Positions 1-6,600 of a stretch of DNA of 18,935 bases are shown one piece after another; within the stretch, counting starts at the first letter, position 1, and every line of letters starts with the position of its first letter. Where the stretch lies: the NCBI GenBank assembly GCA_900752015.1, contig CAADTZ010000093.1:1-18935 (forward strand), written 5' to 3'. The notes under the pieces were generated by a model. The model worked only from the letters and a program-made list of their open reading frames with translations, was not told the DNA's origin and searched no databases. The position numbers and the translations under genes are program-made. This stretch comes from an uncultured Collinsella sp. (lineage in GTDB: Bacteria > Actinomycetota > Coriobacteriia > Coriobacteriales > Coriobacteriaceae).

Positions 1-99
1 GCAGGTAAGATTGAAGGGCCTGACCCCGGAGGAGTTCCGGAATCAGGCCCTCGCGGCCTAGTCGCTATTTAGGGCGTCCAAGATTTGGGACGCAGTTCA
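1..99 (+). mobile_element. Right end of an IS3-family insertion sequence (truncated by window start)
   Basis: The last codons of an IS3-type orfB transposase (stop TAG at 59-61) are followed by a short non-coding stretch that ends in GGGACGCAGTTCA at 87-99. Read on the minus strand this begins TGAACTGCGTCCC, the usual style of IS3-family terminal inverted repeats (TG at the tip, then a G/C-rich block). The right tip is therefore placed at 99. A GCGTCC/GGACGC hairpin at 74-93 lies inside the end. The left end and any target duplication are outside the window, so completeness cannot be judged. The assignment to IS3 is by recognition of the protein tail and tip sequence, not by a database match. 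Confidence 0.75.
2..61 (+). CDS. IS3-family transposase OrfB, C-terminal fragment
   Basis: Only the last 19 codons are in view. They read QVRLKGLTPEEFR followed by NQALAA and a stop. The pattern LKGLxPxEYRxQAL is the typical C-terminus of the integrase-core (DDE) OrfB of IS3/IS150-group elements, just after the rve catalytic domain. The DDE residues lie upstream, outside the window. The frame is open to the first base, so this is a 5'-partial gene cut by the window edge and not necessarily a pseudogene. Confidence 0.75.
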   Translation, partial: QVRLKGLTPEEFRNQALAA

Positions 100-150
100 G
101 TGTGGTGGCGGGCTTTTTGCATGTCGCGCGTGGGATAGAGCACATGCGAG

Positions 151-177
151 AGAAAAACGCGGCTATTCGCTGCCCGC
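151..177 (-). terminator. Possible intrinsic terminator of the LacI-family gene
   Basis: On the minus strand, directly after the lacI-type stop codon, a GCGGGC/GCCGC stem with an eight-base loop is followed by GTTTTTCTCT. The stem has one bulge, so it is only moderately strong, but its position and T-run fit a rho-independent terminator. Confidence 0.5.
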
Positions 178-180
178 TGT

Positions 181-1191
181 CTAGCTGCTCGCGCGTTGCA
201 CGAGCTTAACGGGGACAAGCGTCTCCATCTCGGGCTCTTCGCCGCGCAGCAGGGCGAGCAGGGCCTGACATCCCTCGTGCGCGAGGCGCTCGGGGAAGCG
301 GCGGATGGTGCTGATTTGCGGCGTCGGAAGCTGCGCGTAAACGGAATCGTCGAAGCCGATGAGACGGACGTCTTCGGGTACGCGCTTGCCGGCGGCAACG
401 AGCGCACGCAGCGCGCCCACGGCTGCGTGGTCGCTATGGGCGAAGACGCCGTCGACGGGGTAGCCCGTGGAGAGGAAGTCGGTCACGAGCTCTTCCGACT
501 CGATGATGCTCGGCTGCTTACCCGAGACAAACAGCTGGTAGTCGCGGCGTAGCGGCATTCCGTGCGCGGCGAGCGCCCGCTCGTAGCCCATCTGGCGCTC
601 GTTGCCGGGGTAGTTGGCGGTAAAACTCGAGATGCTCAGGATGTCCTTGCAGCCGCGCTCGATGAGGTGCTCGGTCGCCATGTAGCCACCGCCGATGTTG
701 TCGGAGCCCACGTGTGGGAAACCGAGGTCGTTTTCGGGCGCACGGTCGATGCAGACCACGGGGATTCCGTGGGGGACGAACTCGCCGTCGAGCCTGCGCA
801 GGCCGGAGATACAGATGATACCGTCGGCCTGCTTGCTTGCCAGCGTGCGGAAGTAGTCGCGCTCGCGGGCAGGGTCATTGGCGCTGTTGCAAACAAAGAC
901 CGAGTAGTCCTCGGTTGCCAGCTCGCGCTCCACATGCAGGGCGATCTTGGAAAAGAAGTCGTTGGAGATGTCCGGCACGATCATGCCGATGGTCCGGGAC
1001 TGGGCCATACGGAGGCTCTTCGCCGCCATGTTCGTGACGTAGCCGTATTCCTTGAGGGCGGCTTCCACGCGCTTGCGGGTGTCTTCGGAAAAACGGCCGC
1101 TGCCGTTGATGACGTGGGAGACCGTGGCGACGGATACGCCGGCCGCGACGGCAATCTGGCGCATGGATGGGCGCTTGCCTGGTGTGGGCAT
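181..1191 (-). CDS. LacI/GalR-family transcriptional regulator
   Basis: This is a 336-residue protein, the usual length for the family. Residues about 9-55 form the LacI helix-turn-helix and hinge (SMRQIAVAAGVSVATVSHVI, then NGSGRFSEDTRKRV). Residues about 65-330 form a periplasmic-binding-protein-like effector domain, with typical IGMIVPDISNDFF at the start of the first lobe, the VCIDR strand, and LIGFDDS near the end. It is expected to be a dimeric DNA-binding repressor whose ligand is probably a sugar, but nothing in the sequence identifies the ligand. The ATG at 1191 is preceded by a good AGGAGG Shine-Dalgarno sequence. A palindrome between the -10 box and the start codon suggests autoregulation. 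No sugar transport or catabolic gene remains next to it, which is unusual for this family. Confidence 0.93.
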   Translation of the reverse strand: MPTPGKRPSMRQIAVAAGVSVATVSHVINGSGRFSEDTRKRVEAALKEYGYVTNMAAKSLRMAQSRTIGMIVPDISNDFFSKIALHVERELATEDYSVFVCNSANDPARERDYFRTLASKQADGIICISGLRRLDGEFVPHGIPVVCIDRAPENDLGFPHVGSDNIGGGYMATEHLIERGCKDILSISSFTANYPGNERQMGYERALAAHGMPLRRDYQLFVSGKQPSIIESEELVTDFLSTGYPVDGVFAHSDHAAVGALRALVAAGKRVPEDVRLIGFDDSVYAQLPTPQISTIRRFPERLAHEGCQALLALLRGEEPEMETLVPVKLVQRASS

Positions 1192-1214
1192 GGGGCCTCC
1201 TGCTGCTTTCGGGT

Positions 1215-1230
1215 GGTTAACAGATTAACC
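1215..1230. promoter_or_regulatory. Operator-like palindrome GGTTAA-N4-TTAACC
   Basis: A perfect 6+6 inverted repeat with a CAGA spacer lies just downstream of the minus-strand -10 box and 23 bases upstream of the lacI-type start codon. LacI-family proteins bind two-fold symmetric sites of about this size, so autorepression is the simplest reading. The match to this protein is inferred from position only. Confidence 0.55.
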
Positions 1231-1233
1231 GAG

Positions 1234-1239
1234 ATTGTA
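1234..1239 (-). promoter_or_regulatory. -10 box of the LacI-family gene promoter
   Basis: The minus strand reads TACAAT, a five-of-six match to the consensus -10, ending four bases upstream of the palindrome at 1215-1230. No convincing -35 hexamer is seen 16-18 bases further upstream. The promoter may depend on an activator, or a junction just upstream may have replaced its original -35 region. Confidence 0.45.
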
Positions 1240-1243
1240 GCGC

Positions 1244-1444
1244 ATGCGCGATGCCGTAATGGGTCGCTTCGAAGTCGTTTTGTCGCGCTCGGTCTGCACC
1301 TTGGATAAGAAGGAGTTCGTCGAGCACTCCGATCCGGAGCACACGCGCGCCAACATCCCGCTGTTCCAGCAGGGCATCATGATACAGCAGCTCAACTCCG
1401 AGAAGCTCGTGGTCGAGATCATGGTGAAGTTCTGCGGCCAGTAA
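1244..1444 (+). pseudogene. 66-codon open frame, probably the 3' remnant of a lost gene
   Basis: The frame reads MRDAVMGRFEVVL at its start and ends QLNSEKLVVEIMVKFCGQ. Its amino-acid composition and G/C third-position usage look like real coding sequence of this genome, unlike the Arg/Ala-rich shadows elsewhere. I do not recognise the family. Neither ATG at 1244 nor ATG at 1259 has a Shine-Dalgarno sequence. An in-frame TAG lies at 1238-1240, inside the lacI-type promoter. The frame is followed 31 bases later by a good intrinsic terminator. The natural reading is the C-terminal end of a longer protein whose 5' part was removed, leaving its terminator. A genuine small protein remains possible. 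Confidence 0.4.
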
Positions 1445-1475
1445 TTACTGCATCACATATTCTGTTGTCACCTGG

Positions 1476-1503
1476 GAGGCTCGCTTTTGCGGGCCTCTTT
1501 GCG
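1476..1503 (+). terminator. Intrinsic terminator after the 66-codon frame
   Basis: A nine-base-pair stem, GAGGCTCGC / GCGGGCCTC with one G-T wobble, closes a TTTT loop at 1476-1497 and is followed by TTTGCG. It sits 31 bases after the stop at 1442-1444 on the plus strand. Confidence 0.7.
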
Positions 1504-1527
1504 TTGCTATGGAGCCCTGGTCTGTCG

Positions 1528-1567
1528 ATAAACAAAGCGCCCGCTTGCTGGGGGAGCAAGCGGGCGC
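1528..1567 (-). terminator. Strong intrinsic terminator of the pknB cluster
   Basis: A perfect 13-bp stem (1537-1549 with 1555-1567, GCGCCCGCTTGCT) has a five-base loop. On the minus strand it is followed by TTTGTTTAT. It lies about 50 bases beyond the PknB stop codon and should end transcription of the whole minus-strand cluster. The plus strand has no T-run after the stem, so it is directional. Confidence 0.85.
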
Positions 1568-1619
1568 CTGTGAGCGAATATGTTTGCGGCGAAAGCCGCG
1601 ATGAGCGGTGGGGTGGCGA

Positions 1620-3581
1620 CTAGTTGGTCGTACCGGAATCGTCGCCCGTGCTCGTGCCCGAGCCCGAGCCCGAACCAGAAAGTGCGACCGTCAGCGTAAT
1701 CGTGCTGTCGGTGGACTGCTTTCCAGTGGGGGAGACGCCCGTAACGGTGGCATCCTCGTTACCGCTTACGGGATTGCCGTTCTGGTCACAGAAGCCGATG
1801 TTATAGAAACCGGCGTTGTTGAGCGCGGTAACGGCGGCGGAAATGCTCTTGCCGTACAGGTTGCCCGGGACGGTGGCCTTGCCGGACTTCTTGGCGATGA
1901 CGACGGTAATCGTGGCGCCGGGCTTCTGCTTGCCGCTGGGGTTCCAGCTGATCACGGTGCCCTCGGTAACCGAGTCGTTCTCCTGGTAGCTCACGTCGAC
2001 ACCAAAGCCTGCCATATCGAGGGCGTTGCGCGCCTGGGCCTCGGTCATGTCGGTCAGGTCGGGGACGGACGTGGTATCCGGGCCGCTCGAGACCTTGTAC
2101 GAGATGGTCGTGCCCTTCGCGACTTCCTTACCGGCTTCGGTGCCCTGCTCAAAGACCTGGCCCTCATCAGCCTCGTTGGCCTCCTCGGAGGCGTTGCCCT
2201 TCAGGCCAACGCTTGCCAGTGCGGCTTCTGCTTGGTCCTTGGTTAGGCCGACAAGTTTGGGAACCTCAACCTTTTCGGAGGGCTTGGGGCCCTTGGAGAT
2301 TACCAGGTTCACCTTGGTGCCCTTGGTCTTCTTGGTGTTGCCGTTGGGCGTCTGCTCGGCGACCTTGCCCTCGTCGACATCGTCGTTGTAGCTTTGGTCG
2401 ATGGTGCCGACCTCGAGGCCGGCTTCCTTGATCAGCTCGACGGCAGTCTGCTGGTCCTTGCCCAGCACATCGGGCACGGTGACCTGCTCGCCGCCAAAGA
2501 GTCCTGTGGCAAAGGCCACCACGATGCCGATGACGGCAACGGCTGCCACCACGGCGGCGATGATCTTGTTCTTGTTGGATTTGGGCTTTTCGACCTCGTA
2601 GGAGCCGGTGGAGCCCGAAACCGAGCTGCGGGCGGTATTTTGGCCGCTCACGCCCGAGACGGGACGCACCATGGCGCGCGTCTGATCGGACAGCTCACGG
2701 GTCTTGGTGGCGCCCAGGTCGCCGGCGGCGCCAATGATGCGCGTGGGCTCGGAGACGTTGACGGCACGGCCCGACAGGTAGTTGTTGAGCACCTGGCGCA
2801 GCTCGTCTGCCGTCTGGAAGCGGTTCGCCGGGTCCTTCTCCATGCACTTGAGGATAATGCGCTCCAGATCGGCATCGACGCCGGAGTTGATCTGGCTCGG
2901 CGGAACCGGCAGCTCGTTTACCTGCTTGAGCGCAACCGAGATGGCGTCGTCGCCGTCAAAGGGGACGCGACCGGTGGCGCACTCGTACATCACGACGCCC
3001 AGGGAGTAGATATCCGAGGTGGGACCAAGGTCCTGGCCGCGCGTTTGCTCGGGGCTTACGTAGTGGGCGGTGCCCAGCACATTGTTGTCCTGCGTGAGGT
3101 GGCTGTTCTTTGCGCGCGCGATGCCAAAGTCCATGACCTTGATGTTGCCGTCGGGCAGCACCATGATGTTTTGCGGCTTAATGTCGCGGTGGATGATCTC
3201 GTGCTTGTGGGCAACCGAAAGCGCGGAGCTGATTTGCGAGCCGATCTGCGCGACCTTCTTGGGATCGAGGGCGCCGTGGCTCTTGATGCCGCTCTTAAGA
3301 TCGGTACCGCGCAGGTACTCCATGACGATGTAATAGGTATCGCCGTCCTTGCCCCAATCGTAGACGCCCACGATATAGGGGGAGGAGAGACCGGCTGCCG
3401 CCTGGGCCTCCTGCTTAAAGCGCGCGGCAAAGGTGGCGTCGCCAGCGTACTGCGGCAGCATGATCTTGACGGCAACCGTGCGGTCGAGGACCTGATCTTG
3501 CGCGCGGAAGACGGTCGCCATGCCGCCCGTTCCCACCTTATCCTTGAGGAGGTATCTTCCCCCGAGGACCCTCTGTTCCAT
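1620..3581 (-). CDS. pknB: PknB-type Ser/Thr protein kinase with four PASTA domains
   Basis: A 653-residue single-pass membrane kinase. The cytoplasmic kinase domain covers residues 9-268, with a glycine loop at VGTGGMATVF (16-25), VAVK lysine 39, the catalytic loop HRDIKPQN (131-138) and DFG at 151-153. It is an RD kinase, so activation-loop phosphorylation is expected, and the loop runs to GTAHYVSPEQ. A 70-residue juxtamembrane linker precedes a transmembrane helix at about 340-363. Four extracellular PASTA repeats follow at about 367-430, 436-499, 504-564 and 568-633, then a Gly/Ser/Thr tail. PASTA kinases bind peptidoglycan fragments or lipid II and control wall growth and division. The ATG at 3581 has an upstream AGGAGC Shine-Dalgarno sequence. 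The gene is last in the cluster, after a 132-base gap, so it may have an additional promoter. Confidence 0.97.
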   Translation of the reverse strand: MEQRVLGGRYLLKDKVGTGGMATVFRAQDQVLDRTVAVKIMLPQYAGDATFAARFKQEAQAAAGLSSPYIVGVYDWGKDGDTYYIVMEYLRGTDLKSGIKSHGALDPKKVAQIGSQISSALSVAHKHEIIHRDIKPQNIMVLPDGNIKVMDFGIARAKNSHLTQDNNVLGTAHYVSPEQTRGQDLGPTSDIYSLGVVMYECATGRVPFDGDDAISVALKQVNELPVPPSQINSGVDADLERIILKCMEKDPANRFQTADELRQVLNNYLSGRAVNVSEPTRIIGAAGDLGATKTRELSDQTRAMVRPVSGVSGQNTARSSVSGSTGSYEVEKPKSNKNKIIAAVVAAVAVIGIVVAFATGLFGGEQVTVPDVLGKDQQTAVELIKEAGLEVGTIDQSYNDDVDEGKVAEQTPNGNTKKTKGTKVNLVISKGPKPSEKVEVPKLVGLTKDQAEAALASVGLKGNASEEANEADEGQVFEQGTEAGKEVAKGTTISYKVSSGPDTTSVPDLTDMTEAQARNALDMAGFGVDVSYQENDSVTEGTVISWNPSGKQKPGATITVVIAKKSGKATVPGNLYGKSISAAVTALNNAGFYNIGFCDQNGNPVSGNEDATVTGVSPTGKQSTDSTITLTVALSGSGSGSGTSTGDDSGTTN

Positions 3582-3713
3582 TCCTGCTCCTAACTAACTT
3601 ATTCGCTCAACGATGTGTGTAGTACCAAATCTATGGCCGCTGGGGCCGCGTGGCGTCTTGCCGCTAGCTTGTTGGCTGCGGTGCGCCACATGCTTGTGCT
3701 TCGATCACGGGCA
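3582..3713 (-). other. 132-base gap between the SEDS-PBP fusion and pknB
   Basis: This is the largest gap among the last three genes of the cluster. I see no hairpin plus T-run, so read-through is likely. No convincing -35/-10 pair was found on the minus strand. A promoter for pknB here is possible but not supported. Confidence 0.3.
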
Positions 3714-6584
3714 TCACGCTCCTTGGGCGGCAAGTGCCGCGGTCAGGACGATGCCGGCGATCTTGGCCGCCTTGACGTCGTGTTTGTCGTAATCCTCCAA
3801 GGCCACAGAGATGGCGACCGTGGGTGAATCGTAAGGTGCGAAGCCGACGAACATCGAGTTGACGTTGGTGCCGCCGGTCTCGGCCGAACCGGTCTTGCCG
3901 GCGACCTTGACGCCCGGAATCTGGGCATCGGTACCGGTACCGGACTGGACAACCGCGAGCATGGCCTGCTTGACCTGCTCGGCAGTGGTGGCGCTGACGG
4001 CTTGGCCGAGCGAGCGGGACTGCGTGGTCTTGACCACGGTTCCGTCGGGGGCGAGCACCTGGGCCACGAAGAACGGGTCCATGACCACGCCGCTGTTGGC
4101 AATGGCCGCCGCTATCACGCAGTTTTGCATGACGGTGGTCTGCGGGCCTGGCGTGTGGTCCATGCCGACGGGCTGGCCGGCGCCTGCCCAGGCGGTCTCC
4201 CACTCGGTCATGAGCGAGGGGTCGGCCATGATGGAAGCCGCGGCGGTCAGGTCCTGGCCGAGCTTTTGGCCGTAACCAAAGGCGTTGGCAAACTGGACGA
4301 GAGAGTTGGCACCGACCTCGTTGGCTACCTGGCCAAAGACGACGTTGGACGATACGGCAAAGGCCTGCTGGAGGCTGATGGTGCCGAAGCTCTCATTGGC
4401 GTAGTTGGTGACCGGTGCGTTGCCGATGTCCATGGAGCTGGGCGCCTTGTAAGTGCTCGAAAGGCTGGCGGTGCCGGTCTCGAGTGCCGCGGCAAGCGTG
4501 ACGACCTTAAACGTGGAGCCCGGGGTGTAGAGCGCGTTCATGGCGCGGTCGTACATGGAGCCGTCCTCGCCACCACCCGATTGCATTAGGGCGTCGATGT
4601 TGGTGTTGTCGTAGGTGGGCGAGCTGGCGCATGCGAGGACCGCGCCGGTGCGCGGATCCATAACCACCACGGCGCCCTTAAAGCCCTTGAGTGCCTGCTC
4701 GGCAGCCGTCTGGATGCGCGAGTCGATGGTGAGCTTGGCGGTGTTGCCCGGTTGGTTTTGGCCCGCGAGCGACGCGAGGGCGTTGTTCCAGCTGGAGTAA
4801 TCCTTGGAGCCGGTGAGCGTGTCGTTCATGACGCTCTCGATACCCGCGGTGCCGTACTGCTGGCTTACATAGCCCACCACGTGAGCGGCCATGTTTCCGT
4901 TGGGGTAGGAACGGGCGTAGGTGCCGTCCTCCTGCTGCAGCGACTCGGCCAGCGTCACGCCGTCGGACGTGATGATGGAGCCGCGCTGGATGTACTTGGA
5001 GCGGGCGATGGTGTGGTTGTTGGTCGGCATGTCCTGATAGTCCTTGGCCTTGATGACCTGGATATAGGTGAGGTTGCCGATAAGGATGGCGAACAGTGCC
5101 GTAAAGGCGAACACGGCACGGGTCAGGCGGTTGGCGAGCGCCACGCGGCCGAGCACGCCGGATTCGGGCGTGTCAAGCAGGCGACGGCGCATGCGCGAGG
5201 CGGCGGAGTGGCTGCCACGGGCGTACGAAGACGAAGTGGCGAAGCGCGTGCCGGCCGGGGAGGCCGCCGAGGCGACCTGGTCGTCGGTGATGGCGGCTAT
5301 GGTGCCGGTGCCGGTGAGCTCGGCCTCACGACCGGTTGCCTCGTCACCGGCGCGCAGCAAAAGCGCGACGATGATAAAGCTTGCCAGCAGCGAGGAGCCG
5401 CCCTGGCTCATAAAGGGCAGGGTGACGCCGGTCAGCGGGATCAGGCGGGTAACGCCGCCAACGATCAAGAAGGCCTGGAAGCTGATAGCGGCCGTAAGAC
5501 CGGTAGCGCTAAAGGCGGCAAGGTCGGACTTGGCGCGGGCTGCCGTGGTCAGGCCGCGCACGGCAAAGAGCATAAACAGGATAAGAACGGCTCCGCCGCC
5601 CAAAAGGCCCATCTCCTCGCCGATGGCCGAGAAGATAAAATCGGACTCGACGACGGGAATGTTATTGGCCATGCCGTTGCCAATGCCGACGCCAACAAGG
5701 CCGCCGTCGGCCAGCGAGAAGAGGGACTGGACAATCTGGTAGCCCTGGCCCTGCGCGTCCTTAAAGGGATCGACCCAGACCTGGAAACGCACCTGGACGT
5801 GCGACAGGAACTTGTAGGCGCCAACGGCCCCCACGGCCAAGAGCGCAAGGCCGATGATGACATACGAGAAGCGACCCGTGGCAACGTAGAGCATCAGCAA
5901 GAAGATGGTGTAGAACAGCAAGGCCGAGCCCAGGTCACGTTCGAAGACAACGACGAGCAGGCATACGCCCCAGACTGCGAACAGCGGCAGCAGCAGGCGC
6001 AGGCGCGGAATCTTAAGACCCAAGATCTTGCGGTTGGAGATAGAGAGCAGTTCGCGGTTTTCGGCCAGGTAACCGGCTAGGAACAGCACGATAAAGACCT
6101 TGGCGAACTCGCCGGGCTGAATAGTAAAGCCGGCGATGCGAATCCACAGTTTGGAGCCCGAGATCGTGGTGCCGATAAAGATCGGCAGCATCAGCAAGAT
6201 GATGCCGATGATGCCAAAGGTGTACTTGTAGCGCATGACCACGTCGAGGTTTTTGACCAGCGCAAGCGTACCTACCATCAGCGCCACCGAGACAAACAGG
6301 ATGACGAGCTGCGAGATGGCGAGCGTGGGCGCCAAGCGCGTCACAAACGTGATGCCAATGCCCGAAAGCACAAAGACGATGGGTAGGATAGCCGGGTCGG
6401 CGCCGGGTGCCAGAATGCGTACGGCGATATGCGCCGCGGCGAAGGCGGCAAAGAGACCGATCGGAACGGCAAGTGTCTCAAACGAGATGGCGGCACCTGC
6501 GGTGAGCACGTACATCGCATACAGCAGGATGACGGGGAACGCCGAGGCGATGAGTAAGAGCAGTTCGGTATTACGGCGACTCAT
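3714..6584 (-). CDS. rodA/pbpA: Natural fusion of a RodA/FtsW SEDS glycosyltransferase with a class B penicillin-binding protein
   Basis: A 956-residue frame. Residues 1 to about 415 are a polytopic SEDS protein with QPGEFAK at 157-162 and the conserved FxxWVDPF segment holding the key Asp at 272. The segment continues GQGYQIVQS, then SDFIFSAIGEEMG and PLTGVTLPFMSQGGSS. A cytoplasmic linker of about 70 residues follows, then a transmembrane helix at about 490-513, a short pedestal, and a transpeptidase domain with SxxK (STFK, Ser 690, Lys 693), SxN (SSN, 745-747) and KTG (897-899). All catalytic motifs are present. SEDS enzymes polymerise lipid II into glycan and class B PBPs cross-link it, normally as two interacting polypeptides. 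The PBP half is about 490 residues, the size of mycobacterial PbpA. ATG 6584 is preferred because GGGAG lies eight bases upstream; an in-frame GTG at 6593 would overlap that site. Confidence 0.95.
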   Translation of the reverse strand: MSRRNTELLLLIASAFPVILLYAMYVLTAGAAISFETLAVPIGLFAAFAAAHIAVRILAPGADPAILPIVFVLSGIGITFVTRLAPTLAISQLVILFVSVALMVGTLALVKNLDVVMRYKYTFGIIGIILLMLPIFIGTTISGSKLWIRIAGFTIQPGEFAKVFIVLFLAGYLAENRELLSISNRKILGLKIPRLRLLLPLFAVWGVCLLVVVFERDLGSALLFYTIFLLMLYVATGRFSYVIIGLALLAVGAVGAYKFLSHVQVRFQVWVDPFKDAQGQGYQIVQSLFSLADGGLVGVGIGNGMANNIPVVESDFIFSAIGEEMGLLGGGAVLILFMLFAVRGLTTAARAKSDLAAFSATGLTAAISFQAFLIVGGVTRLIPLTGVTLPFMSQGGSSLLASFIIVALLLRAGDEATGREAELTGTGTIAAITDDQVASAASPAGTRFATSSSYARGSHSAASRMRRRLLDTPESGVLGRVALANRLTRAVFAFTALFAILIGNLTYIQVIKAKDYQDMPTNNHTIARSKYIQRGSIITSDGVTLAESLQQEDGTYARSYPNGNMAAHVVGYVSQQYGTAGIESVMNDTLTGSKDYSSWNNALASLAGQNQPGNTAKLTIDSRIQTAAEQALKGFKGAVVVMDPRTGAVLACASSPTYDNTNIDALMQSGGGEDGSMYDRAMNALYTPGSTFKVVTLAAALETGTASLSSTYKAPSSMDIGNAPVTNYANESFGTISLQQAFAVSSNVVFGQVANEVGANSLVQFANAFGYGQKLGQDLTAAASIMADPSLMTEWETAWAGAGQPVGMDHTPGPQTTVMQNCVIAAAIANSGVVMDPFFVAQVLAPDGTVVKTTQSRSLGQAVSATTAEQVKQAMLAVVQSGTGTDAQIPGVKVAGKTGSAETGGTNVNSMFVGFAPYDSPTVAISVALEDYDKHDVKAAKIAGIVLTAALAAQGA

Positions 6585-6600
6585 AAGCGGCACTCCCTTT

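Noticed and set aside
1640..1690. Tandem GAGCCC-type hexamer repeat
   Set aside because: It simply encodes the Gly-Ser repeats at the C-terminus of the PASTA kinase.
4752..6080. 442-codon plus-strand open frame opposite the SEDS-PBP fusion
   Set aside because: Shadow frame with no domain and atypical composition, fully inside a gene with intact catalytic motifs on the other strand.
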